Shown here piece after piece: positions 11,983-24,172 of a stretch of DNA of 64,000 nucleotides. Position numbers and translations under genes: made by a program. The DNA comes from Volutella citrinella (lineage: Eukaryota; Ascomycota; Sordariomycetes; Hypocreales; Nectriaceae). Location of the stretch: positions 2,108,001-2,172,000 of the forward strand of contig JAWZSP010000002.1 of the NCBI GenBank assembly GCA_034401135.1, written 5' to 3'. The notes under the pieces were generated by a model. The model ran no database searches, was not told where the DNA came from, and saw only the letters and a list, made by a program, of their open reading frames with translations. The stretch's first letter is position 1. The number at the start of each line of letters is the position of its first letter.

Positions 11983-12388
11983 CTGCACAAACATGCGAAC
12001 GTCGTCAAGGGAAAAGGAAATGGAAAAGAAAGTGGAGAGAAGAAACAAAAGAAGTGAGATGTGTCTCGACGGCTACGACCTCGTCATCCACTGAGACGGC
12101 TTGGATATTGAAGAAGGGACGGCAATCTCGCGGCTGTTTGACGATCAATGCCTCGTAATTAATTATCAGGGCAAAGGCACCGCCTCTGATATTACCGGGA
12201 CTGCACACCCCAACACCGGCTTCGACACAGCCAAGGGTCGGCTCCTCGGCGTCGGAAAAGGGCTGCCTCACATGGAATCCGTACGAGTAATGCACCTATT
12301 AGGCCTGACGCTTGGACAAGCCACATCTCCGCGTCCCATCCCCTCCTCATGACTGCTCAATTCGACAAGGGGGCACATTGATCTTACA

Positions 12389-12667
12389 CCAATTAGGCCG
12401 GCATGCCAACAGTTGGGGTAGCTGGGGTTGATGTAACCCCCAAAGTGATGCTACCAACCCCGGCGGGCAAGACTTGGGGAGTTGGGATTGGGCTTGGGGA
12501 TGGATCATGGGTTTTGCGTGGATCCGGGGGACGGCAACATTGAACCCGCCCTCGACGTGATACGTACAGCCAGACTGACACACGCCTTCTCCGCTATCTA
12601 TAAGGGGCCATGGGGTCCCGAAGATCCGGTCGCGTTAGACTTCTCTAGCCATCCAACTCTATAAAAG
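12389..12667 (+). promoter_or_regulatory. promoter of MFS sugar transporter: CreA-like sites, CCAAT, TATA
   Basis: A strong TATA box (TATAAAAG, 12660-12667) lies 147 bases before the start codon at 12814. Upstream are CCAAT (12389-12393) and three CreA-type motifs: CTGGGG (12422-12427), CCCCGG (12458-12463, i.e. CCGGGG on the minus strand) and CCGGGG (12524-12529). The cluster fits a carbon-regulated transporter. Binding is not shown. Confidence 0.5.
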
Positions 12668-12813
12668 CCCTTCTCCACCCGTTCATCTAAGATTCATCTC
12701 CAGAATTTGGGGTTTGACAGTCAGATCCTGCCCTTGGCCCAGAGGCGAACTCAAACCGAATCTCAACGACAACCCGCAAACACTGTATTCCAGCGTCCTT
12801 GAACAAATCCACC

Positions 12814-15028
<2,215 letters not shown>

Positions 15029-15935
15029 AGAGGAAATAGCACCCGTTCAGATAAGAGCGGAGCGGGGGAAAGTCGACGTTGTGCGCAGACATAATAAGGG
15101 GGGGTGGGTGGTGGAAACGTTCTACCGTCACATATCAAGTGGTCATACTTGGCAGCCACCTTTAAATTTGTCCAACCAAATTATAGCAGCTAGCCAAAAA
15201 TAACATCTGAGTACTATGGCGTGACACTGTCTACTTGAATTGATGATCCCCCGCAATGTGCACGATTCCTGGCAGGCCTCTCCAGATCTCCCCCTAGGCA
15301 CATGACATCTTCAACACGGGCAAAGTACAGGCGACTTTTCTGCCCAGTGATTCCCGGAGCTCATTATATGTAAGTAATTGTTAAATCCATATAGGGGAGC
15401 CATCAATAACAATGGAGAAGCCTTGAATGGCTGTGCTGTGCTGTGCTATGCTGGTCCAGAATGACTTTCCACAAGATATGAGTGGCGCGGGGTCCTTAGG
15501 TTGCTGTGTCTCGTAAATTAAGTGGAACACCTACCGGGATATTACGGTGACCGGGATGCTAAGTGAGTATTTACTGTAGCAAGTTGTGGTTCTCTATTAT
15601 GCGTATATGGGCTTCCTCCATGTTGAATACAGCTACGGGACACTCAATCATTGTGCACAAAATAAATGACCACACGAGGCAGCAATCTCAGAGCACAGTG
15701 CGGCAAAACCCAGAGGAAAACTGGGCACAGTCTGGAGTGCCCTACCAATGCCGGCCTCCCACCATCTCTCTCAGCTCACCCTCACTTCACTTCCTTCATT
15801 TCCTCCAACACACAACAAAAGCCCACCACCACCACCATCACCAGAACAGCATTTCGAACCACCAAGGTAAATATCACCCAGCTCAAGCATCACTAAAACA
15901 GAACTGGGAATCTAATAGCGAATATTTGAAGCAGA
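15029..15935. other. intergenic region, 0.9 kb
   Basis: This is the 3' side of the transporter and the upstream side of the RRM gene. A short TGCTG-rich repeat lies at about 15430-15452. Pyrimidine- and CCA-rich sequence from 15760 to 15850 looks like a fungal leader region. No gene is seen. Confidence 0.55.
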
Positions 15936-16510
15936 ATGTCTCATTACGACCATCTCCAGACTCCCACCGCGTTTGCGGCAATGATTGAACGCGACCGGGC
16001 AAACCGTCGCCTTCTCGTCATCCGCAACATTCCCTTCAAGATCCGCCGTCCTCAATTTGAGGCGGCTGTACTGGCAAAGCTCGGGAAGCGGGATGGTGTC
16101 AGTTTCCTCTGGCCGCCCCCAAAGTCGATTCAGTACAACAAGCATCGGCACGAGGGTTTCGCCTTCGTCAGATTCGAAGACCGGCCGCATGTCCCAACGG
16201 CTATTGAAGAGCTCAAGGACTAGGTGTTCCAAGGGCGTCGCATCGATATCCGGCGAGCAAGCAAGGAAGCAGTATGTGCCCTTACTCACCTGCCATAACG
16301 ACTTCACTAATACAAATGCAGTACAAGCCTCCTGCGGCGGCACCTCTGGCGGCGGCACCTCCTGCTGTGCCATCAACCACCCCGCCTCCGCCTCCACCCC
16401 CGGGCCCAGCCCCAACCACCGCAGCCTCAACCTCTGCGCCCTCCCTTGGGCCCCGAGGCCACAACCACCAATCTCATCGCCGCCGAGGTGTCAGCTTCCC
16501 CCGCCGCTAG
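15936..16510 (+). pseudogene. RRM RNA-binding protein gene with in-frame TAG
   Basis: The first exon (15936-16271) encodes an RRM: LLVIRNIPFKI matches RNP2 and EGFAFVRFE matches RNP1. At codon 96 (16221-16223) a TAG stops the frame, yet coding resemblance carries straight on after it with VFQGRRIDIRRAS, the expected last strand of the RRM. An intron 16272-16321 (GTATGT..CAG) follows in phase 0. The second exon (16322-16510) encodes a Pro/Ala-rich tail ending RRRGVSFPRR and a normal stop. Apart from the one codon, frame, splice sites and domain are intact (174 residues if read through). Options are a recent pseudogene, stop-codon readthrough or a base-call error. The start ATG is the first in the frame. 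Confidence 0.7.
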
Positions 16511-16708
16511 CCCCGCCGACTCCTCCTCCGATGAGATAGATTTTCAAAGAGGCACCCAAATGAGGGATGAGTTTTATTAGCTCTATGAACGGTGTGGAAG
16601 GTTTCTTGCATATGGGTTTCGAACTACAAGCTGATTCATCTTCCGTTCCCTCAAGCATCACAACGAGAGTCGATATTCGGTTGGACGTGAGTCCACTCCC
16701 TCTCAATT

Positions 16709-16863
16709 CTTCATGGGTGAGAACCCGCTTCCTTCATAGGTGAGAACCCCCTTTCTTCATGGGCGAAAGACCCGCTTCCTATGGTTGAAAATCCAAGACG
16801 CAAGTCCAAGGTCGTGAAGGTATCCCGTACGGGAAGTAGGTTCGATTCCTACAACGATCTACC
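16709..16863 (+). repeat. hairpin/tRNA-like repeat, copy 1
   Basis: Three successive units of about 23 bases each form a small hairpin: GGGT-GAGA-ACCC (16715-16726), GGT-GAGA-ACC (16739-16748) and GGGC-GAAA-G(A)CCC (16761-16773). After a fourth, weaker unit (16783-16794) comes a GAC/GTC stem-loop (16797-16806). Then a 7-pair stem, AGGTCGT (16809-16815) with ACGATCT (16854-16860), encloses the hairpin TCCC-GTAC-GGGA (16823-16834). The stem also encloses a T-arm with GTAGG (16836-16840), the seven-base loop TTCGATT and CCTAC (16848-16852). The T-arm with its loop is a perfect match to a tRNA B box. No D-arm or anticodon arm is present in the enclosed part. Confidence 0.75.
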
Positions 16864-17411
16864 CATCTCCTGGCGGCACAGTCGCTCAGCTGGTTCATGC
16901 TGCCGTATAATGTCTCTACCGATACGCGGCTAGCATCTAGACCACCTGTCAGAACCATGCTTCGCCCCTACCCATTTACTAGCCATTGCACAACATTGCT
17001 TGGTCTGGCTATAAGACTTGGGATGAATCTTAAGTGATCCGCTAGGTAAGCTCCCCGTACCGTACAGTCTACGCTAACTAGCCGCTCGTTTTCTTTCGTT
17101 CACGGATGGCCATCTCTCGGTTAGTGATAGGAGTATCGCCAATAAACAACCATCAACAAGCCTGTTACCATCTCCCATACGAACAAGATCGAGCCGGCAT
17201 TACCAAGCTAGCTGACAGTGACGACGAGTAATATTAGCTCCATGTTCAATGGCATGAAATCATAGTTGCGAGCATCCAGCTGAAGAGATGTTGACGATTG
17301 GTTCTGGAACCCACTAGCACAAACAAATATCGACACTTCATTCGATGCAGGTCCATCTCTGCTTTGCCAATAGATAACTGTCTATATAGTTGAAATGCAA
17401 AATCTGGAGTT

Positions 17412-17510
17412 CAGGGGTGAAAGCCCGCTTTGAAAGTTGAGAAATCTGGAGCCCGGCTGAACGCGGCATTCTAGTATCCCTTAGGGAGGTGGGTTTCATT
17501 TCCGCTGTTG
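17412..17510 (+). repeat. hairpin/tRNA-like repeat, copy 2 (degenerate)
   Basis: One hairpin unit, GGGT-GAAA-GCCC (17415-17426), is followed by a degraded central part, a TCCC-TTA-GGGA hairpin (17477-17487) and a T-arm-like GTGGG / TTTCATT / TCCGC (17489-17505). The outer stem seen in copy 1 is not clearly conserved. Order and spacing match the other copies. Confidence 0.6.
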
Positions 17511-18146
17511 TTGGGGTGTCTAATGACGAGCCGAAACAGCTCCAAAACTAGAAAAGAAGTCTTGTATCCAACGATCTTTGTAAATGGCCTCGGGAGTAGG
17601 CCAAGGACCCAACGCGCACACCCGGGCTGAGGCACTCGCAAAGCCGTTCAACAAAATATGGGCTTTAACATCGAAATGGATTATAGTAGCGAAATATTGT
17701 AGATGAATTCCTTTCGTGCAGCCCAAGTCCCAATTACCAATGACATCACCGCCTCCACGCCTTGCACGGAGCGGCCATAGCTAGATGCCTTGCATAATGA
17801 TTGCCCTCCATTACATTCACTGGCTTTGATCACGCAGAGAGGATCGTAGCACACCCGGCATCTACTGGTAGTAGAATAAAATTTGAATCGCCTACGCTTG
17901 TTAATGTCGAACGGCTGTCAATTCAGCAGAACATGGCACTGCGCTCCTCTCTTAGCATCTAATAGCTATTAAACAACCACTAGAGAGCTCCTGAACCACA
18001 AGATGAAGTAAAATTGACAGAGCCGCCAATTTGAGAAGCATGTCGCCTGTGCCGACCAGCTCGCCCCATGGCCAGAATGTTGCTACGGCAAACCCAACTG
18101 CTTCCACAACTCCGGTATTTATGGCTCCGGGTCATTGTGTTTATCT

Positions 18147-18178
18147 CACTACCACACTACCACACTACCACACTACCA
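18147..18178 (+). repeat. short tandem repeat, ACCACACT unit
   Basis: Three to four tandem units of eight bases (ACCACACT), about 330 bases upstream of the helicase start codon. Confidence 0.85.
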
Positions 18179-18509
18179 ATTACCAAATGAACCTTGCGTA
18201 ACACTGGTCCTCTGGCCCTGCCAGCTGTAGAGGCTGTTTCTTGACAGTGCCCGCCAACTGGCACACACCCGCCAGGGCACACGTAAAGGTAATTCAAAAT
18301 TTAATAAACGAGGTGGGTAGAAATTGCTTGCAGCTACTCTAGAAAAAAAATCTCCCAGCCCTGTGGTGAAATTCCTTGCCTTCCCAACCCAAGCCAACTT
18401 CAACACCATCATCCCAACCATCCACACTTGCACACAACCACCCATTTTCTGTCAAAGAATCCCACACTTCTACACTTACTTTAACCCTTCGACTCTAAAC
18501 ACTATTAAA

Positions 18510-20815
18510 ATGGAGTCTATCAAGTCCATCGCCCGCAATCAAGCCACCGCCGCCCAAATCCGGCGCCTCGAGGATGCCGACAAGAACCCGTTGACCGGGA
18601 GTGCGTGGCCTAGCAACCGTGCCAAAATGCTCCAGGGCCGTCGCTCTCTGCCAGTATATGGGCGCTACCAGGAGATTCTCGACAAGTATCACGAGAATCA
18701 AGCCATGATCCTGTCGGCCGAGACTGGGTTGGGCAAGTCCACTCAGGTCACCCAGCTCATCGTCTACGACGAGTGGGCCAGCGGGCTCCAAGTTGCCTGT
18801 ACTCAGCCGCGCAGATTGGCCACGAGGGAGCTTGCCGGCCGCGTCTCTGAAGAAATGGCGGTCCAGCTTGGTGAGGAGGTCGGCTACAAGATTGCTGGCG
18901 ACCCCATGGCCGACCAGAACGGCAAAACGACCCGCCTCACCTATTTGACTGAAGGCTTCCTCCTCCGTCAGCTAGACTCTGATAAAAACCTTTCAAAGTA
19001 TGCATGCGTCATCATAGACGAGGCTCATGAGCGGACTGTCGACCTCGACCAGCTGTTGGCAATGCTGAAGCTGGTTGTGAAGCGCAGGCCAGATTTCAAG
19101 GTAAGCTTTCTTCTTATGACATTTATGTGCCTTGTTGACATTGAACTCATAGGTGATCATCATGTCGGCAACGCTGGATGCGGGATTGTTCCAGAAGTAC
19201 TTCGATGGCTGTCCCCTGATTCAAATTACCGGGCGAACTTTTCCTGTTGAAACCAGGTATCTGGTACATCAGGACACCGGGCCGAGTTATGTCACTCTCG
19301 CCGCCAGGCTTGTGCTACACATCCACAAGAACGAGGAGTCTGGTGATATCTTAGTATTCCTCCCTGGCGAGGAAGAGATTTCACAAGTCTGCAAGCTTGT
19401 CCGAGACCACACCGCAGATTTGGACGTCTTTCCTCTTTTCTCGAACATGTCAGCCGACGATCAAAGCCTGGCCATCACCTCGACAGACGGGAACAGACGA
19501 TGCATCGTTTCAACAAACGTTGCAGAGACCAGTCTAACAATTGATGGCGTCGTTTACGTTATCGACACAGGGTTGTCCAGGCAGGCCGTCTTCAATCCCC
19601 GTCTTCGGATGAACATGCTTGAGCTGCGGCCAATCTCTCAAGCTTCGGCTGGACAGCGCAAAGGCCGGGCAGGCCGAACCAAGCCTGGTCGTTGTTACCG
19701 ACTCTACAGTAAAGAGTCCTACGATAACATGCGCCCATTTACGGATCCTGCTATCCTTCGCTCGTCGCTTGACTCAGTAATGCTGAGACTGATGGCTGCT
19801 GGCGTCGAAGATCTATTCAGCTTTGACTGGCTAGAGGCTCCGCATCCAGAGTCAATCTTGCGTGCGGCACAGGATCTTCTTGACTGGTATGTCTTATCTT
19901 GCTCGAATAATCATTTAAAATGCCGCTGAATTAGTGATCATAGGGAATTATTGCTGGAGAACAATACTCTCAGTAAGGTTGGCCGGCTTGCTGCGAAATG
20001 CCCAGTGGATCCAATCTGGTACCGAGCCATTCACATCAGCTCTTCATTCAAGTGTACCATGGATATGCTGGACATTGCACTCCTTTGCAGCTCCCAGGCG
20101 CCAATCTTCCTGCGCCCATCTGACTACCGGTTTGTTTCAGGGCTTGCCAGGTCGGTTTTCGCAGACCCGCTGTCAGATCACCTTACGCTCGCAAACGCGT
20201 TCAACGCTTTCATGCACGTTTTCGCGTTGTCGGAGCGGGAGGACGGCCCCAAGGTGGACCTTGAAGCCTGGTGTGCAGAGCACGCCGTGAATATGCGAGC
20301 GATGGACGAAGTCCGGAAGGCTCGGCTGAGGGTAGGTGGCTTTTTGTCAGACGTGGCCAAAGTTCGAGCGCAGCGTGTATCGACCACGGACAGGACCAAC
20401 GTGCGCAAGGCTCTGGCCGTCGCCTTTTGCACCCACACAGCCCTCAGAGACCGGAAGGGCGATGACTGTTACCGAACAGTCCACGAAAACACTCCCGCAC
20501 TTCTCGCAGCAGAGAGCTCTTTGGTGGACGGCGGGCATGAATGGGTTGTATACTCGACGCTCCACAAGGGGGGCGGAAAGCCTTACCTGCAGGTAGCTAC
20601 GGCTATAGATCCGGAATGGATAGCGGTATGCCCTTCTCGACTTCTCTCTCGGGCCACTGGAGCTGACAATAATACAGGATCCTCCTTTTTTCGAGGACGC
20701 GCGACTTCCAAAGGCACCCAACGGCTCTTACAGGCAGGAAAGAGTCAAAGAATCGCTAGATGCTGCGAGGGCCCGGATCCAGGCCCAGAAGAACGTGAGC
20801 GCTCCGGCATCTTAG
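18510..20815 (+). CDS. DEAH-box RNA helicase, divergent paralogue
   Basis: Four exons (18510-19100, 19153-19886, 19944-20625, 20678-20815) give 714 residues with the full layout of the DEAH/RHA group. Motif I is AETGLGKST (residues 70-78), motif Ia TQPRRLATREL, motif II DEAH (170-173), motif III SAT (202-204), motif V STNVAETSLTIDGV and motif VI QRKGRAGR (365-372). The helicase-associated winged-helix and OB domains follow (PIFLRPSDYRF, then the DPEWIA region). Size and order are closest to Prp43-type enzymes, which act in spliceosome disassembly and ribosome assembly. Motif I normally reads GETGSGKST, and motif VI normally has Ala in place of Lys. These changes and the repeat-rich setting suggest an accessory paralogue rather than the essential copy (inference). 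The start is the first ATG of the frame. Confidence 0.9.
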
Positions 20816-20902
20816 ACAACTAGCCAGCCTCGATGCTGTTGTTCGGCACAATCGACACTTTCCCTTCACGATAGGTAGGCGAGAGCCTATATTATCTTTT
20901 CC

Positions 20903-21076
20903 ATAATGGGTGACAACTCGCTTCCTTAATAGGTGAAAGTCCACTTCCTCCATGGGTGAAAATCCGCTTACTTCATGGGTGAAAACCCGCTTTATAGGTT
21001 GAAAATCCTTAGGCTTAGTCCTAAAGCGCCTTGCTGGCATCCCTTCGGGGAATGGGTTCGATTCCCGCAGGCGCCT
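20903..21076 (+). repeat. hairpin/tRNA-like repeat, copy 3
   Basis: Four hairpin units of about 23 bases precede the structured end. The best is GGGT-GAAA-ACCC (20977-20988); the others carry one or two changes. Next come GGTT-GAAA-ATCC (20997-21008) and a stem-loop TTAGG (21009-21013) / CCTAA (21020-21024). A stem GCGCCT (21026-21031) with AGGCGC (21069-21074) then encloses the UUCG-type hairpin TCCC-TTCG-GGGA (21040-21051). It also encloses a T-arm: GGG, the loop TTCGATT at 21057-21063, then CCC. The T-arm core GGTTCGATTCC is an exact tRNA B-box match. Confidence 0.75.
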
Positions 21077-21082
21077 ATCCTT

Positions 21083-21192
21083 CGTTCATGGGTGCAAACC
21101 CGCTTCGTAGGTTGAGATTCCTTGGGCTTGGCCCTAAAGCGTCTTCCTGGTATCCCTTCGGGGAGTGGGTTCCATTCCCGCAGGCACTTATC
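21083..21192 (+). repeat. hairpin/tRNA-like repeat, copy 4
   Basis: This copy follows copy 3 head to tail. It has one hairpin unit, GGGT-GCAA-ACCC (21090-21101), then a stem-loop with GGG (21124-21126) and CCC (21132-21134). The outer stem is GCGTCT (21139-21144) with AGGCAC (21082 + 100 = 21182-21187), five of six pairs including one wobble. Inside are TCCC-TTCG-GGGA (21153-21164) and a T-arm GTGGG / TTCCATT / CCCGC (21165-21181). Confidence 0.75.
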
Positions 21193-22511
21193 CCCTCAAT
21201 CATCGGCTGAAGTGATTATCCCTTGGAGCCTCAGGAGCCTGTTGACGAGGCTATGTGTCGGAAGAAGCATGGTGTCGGATCCTACAAGCTACGCCTGAAG
21301 ATGCCTCACCGCGGGGTTGGGCCGGCGACGATTTTCTCAGTAACGTACGAGACTGGAAGTAATCGTTCGCGACGAATACGCTAGGAACGGTGTCAGAGGT
21401 TCGTCCAGTCCCACTGAATGTGGCGACCTTGAGATGACGATGCTGCCCAGCCCAGCCGACTAGCTGCGGGCCATCGTCGCCAAGAGCGGAGTGCGTGGTC
21501 GCGCAGACGGGGGAATCAAGGATAACGAGATGTGTGTAGCAACACAAGGCTGATAACTTCCTGCAATATATTGGACTAGTAGTAAGTGGCACCGTTGGGG
21601 CCCAATGACGACGAGCTGATTGATGAGCCATAGTTTGGTGAAGTGAGGAAGCCCAGCCCGAACCTAGCATTGCAGCACGGCCACACTACGCCCATATAAG
21701 GCTTCATAACGAGCTTGTAGGCGAAGAATTCGACGTTAGATCAGGAGCGATGATAGAAGCCTTGGTCTTGAAGATGCGAACCCGAAGGTATAGTCAGGGA
21801 GATCAGCAAAGGTAACAATTATTAGAGTAGAGCAGTTTCCCCTTGAGATATTGCCCCTCCTCCCACAAACCACAGTATTCCGTGACGAACGATACACCAT
21901 TTGCTCACAACACTAACCAGAGAACAACGATACTTGATCGTACCCGCCCTATAGCATACTTGGATCAATATGATTGCAGCTACATCCACTCGTCTTTACG
22001 CATTCTTAATCAGCACCAAGCTGTGATAAGTGCAATCTTCGTCTCAGGCTCTCCAAACACGACAGGCCGAGCACCGTGTTTCAATCCCAGCAATAGCGCC
22101 ATTGATATATTGCGATGGAATCACTTCCACTAGCCCTTTTTGAATCCGTAAGCCCTAAGACTCACTAGGCATGATTTCATCCTCTCTCGAATTTCTGTCA
22201 CAGGGGCGGTCAGCGAAATAACAGGCGTTTTCTCTCAATGAACTCTAGCCACATTGAAGACACCAGGTACCCTCTATCATGCGACCTCAAAGTCGAATTC
22301 ATTTCGCCTTTGACCTTTCTTCGTTCGGGACGCAAGATTTTCTATTCCAGTAAGCCGCGTCTGTACCACCTACCTGCTCATCAGCGGAGAAACGCGATCC
22401 GGCTTCCTTTTCAGTTCTCTGCGAAATTAGAGGTGAAAAGAGGGAGTATTATGTCTCTGCTTGGATAGTCGACAATGAACCTTTTAGCACAATAGTTAGC
22501 TTGCTTGCTTA

Positions 22512-22576
22512 GCCTGGTTCCTAAACCTGACTCCTGAGTCTGACTCCCGAACCTGCTTCCTAAGCCTGTTTCCTGG
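22512..22576 (+). repeat. 13-base tandem repeat, five units
   Basis: Five imperfect units of the form CCTGacTCCTaa follow each other with exact 13-base spacing. The surroundings show no coding signal. Confidence 0.8.
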
Positions 22577-24155
22577 GAGAGAACCCTGCGACGATATCCT
22601 AAAACCTATTCCTTAGCTGATTCCTTAGACAAACACTATGACGCATGGCTTTTGGGACAGACAGCGGGCGACAAGTATATGTAGTCATGATTAGGGAGAA
22701 AGACAACGGAAACCGCATGACTGAATTGCTTTCGTCTTTTTGGGAGAAACGGACAAGGGTCATGAACCATGTACATTTGCATGCATGTGATCGTCCACTG
22801 GAGCCACCATCCTAAAATAATGTCATTCCCCAAGGGTCAGTAATGTTGCGGTGTGAGATGACAGAATCATGACTGAATGAATGTGAGCCGGCACATGGGC
22901 AGCACGGACACTCAGGGTTCAGCTCCGAAGCAGGCTGAACGGACTTCCTCCTTGAGACGGGTTCTCCAATACATCTCCCTGCGGCTCCGAACTTGCTATC
23001 AATGACAGGGGTCTGCCGAGATTTCCGGAGCCTTAATTAGGTAACAGCGGATGAAGCAGTGGAATTTCCAGCCCAAGCTGCAGGCCCAAAGCCCTCGCAA
23101 AGTCTTCAATGGGCACCAGGAGCTTGGGTTCCAGGCCCAGTCCAAACAACGGCACACCCTGGGACACGCTACACATTTGCCGAAGGACACCAAGTTGTAG
23201 AATCGACCCACTACCGGGCGCTAATAGACACTAGCAGTCTTGACATGGCCCCTGGAGGGCTGGAGCCCGGCAGATCGCTGGCTTGGTCCCAGGAAATCGG
23301 GGCTTATTCTGCCGCTAGTAGTAAGGGGGAACTTACATGACCTCGCCTGGCATCACATGGGCTGGCAAGGGAGGATGAGCACAAGGCCAACGGTCTGTGA
23401 GCATCTTGTCAGTTCTTTGGCACCGCTGACCCCCGGCGCCGTGCGCCCTCAGTAAGAATCATACACTCGGGCTCGAATTTTACAGCACAGACGCCTGTGG
23501 GTAGGGGTTGACGAGCCGGGGAGGAGGGCGCCAAACCAAACAAACCCGGCTTTGGGGACGCAGGTTCCTCGATTGGAAACGCCATAGCGGCATGCCGCAA
23601 CTCTACGGTTTACCGAATCGGCGAGAGCGGGTGGTGTACCGGAGGAGGGCTATTCCATGGCCAAGTGAGGCCACGGGCGGAGGAATCCGCATTTGATTGA
23701 TGAAACCAACCACCACCCCCCTCCCCCAAGTGTTGAAACTGCAGGCAAATGACAGTGCGTGTCATAAACAGCATCGCGAATCGGAATGTGCGAGGACCCT
23801 TGACGGGCTAGCGACGTGATAGTCGCACCGGGTAGTAGGCGGAACCATTGGGCGGAAGACGTGGCAGCGCCTGGTGTTTCATCCGCCACATGGGATGCCC
23901 TTCCAGATGCGCAGGTGGCCGCTTTCGAAGGCCGCGAGAATCCCAAGGGTCCTGGATGAGAGGTCGTGAGAGGCGGAGGCTGGCGAAAAGGGCCCCACCA
24001 GATCTTGCGCAAAATATCGCCGGTTTGCAGAGTACCAAGGACCAGAAACGGTCTCGAGCAGGTTCCAATGGGTCTGACCGTCGTTGCCGGGGAGGGACTG
24101 CATAGGTTCCGGCTGTGGTGGCGTTGTTCATGACCTAGTCCGTCCCACCAGGTGC

Positions 24156-24172
24156 GTAGAGTAGAGTAGAGT
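24156..24172 (+). repeat. GTAGA short tandem repeat
   Basis: Three to four units of GTAGA in gene-poor DNA. Confidence 0.8.

Larger units (their letters stand above)
10891..12813. other. intergenic region, 1.9 kb
   Basis: This stretch lies between the DUF2264 gene and the transporter. It contains a short GT repeat and, at its right end, the transporter promoter. Reading frames of up to about 200 residues occur on the plus strand between 10994 and 12057, but they are rich in Arg, Pro and Ser, lack domains and look like chance frames in GC-rich DNA. Confidence 0.55.
16511..18509. other. gene-poor region, 2.0 kb, with hairpin/tRNA-like repeats
   Basis: No convincing gene lies here. The region contains two copies of the hairpin/tRNA-like repeat (listed separately), a tRNA D-arm-like stretch near 16881-16900 (GTCGCTCAGCTGGTTCATGC) and a short tandem repeat at 18147. 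From about 18360 to 18509 it turns into the pyrimidine-rich leader of the helicase gene. Confidence 0.6.

Noticed and set aside
10994..12057. Overlapping plus-strand frames of 130-216 codons
   Set aside because: No domain, Arg/Ser/Pro-rich, frames overlap one another and none has a credible splice or promoter context.
18147..21192. CRISPR-like array from the 23-base hairpin units
   Set aside because: The units are contiguous and imperfect with no unique spacers, and the genome is fungal.
20990..21200. Intact tRNA genes
   Set aside because: The T-arm and variable-arm-like parts are good, but no D-arm, anticodon arm or full cloverleaf can be drawn, so I treat them as tRNA-like repeats.
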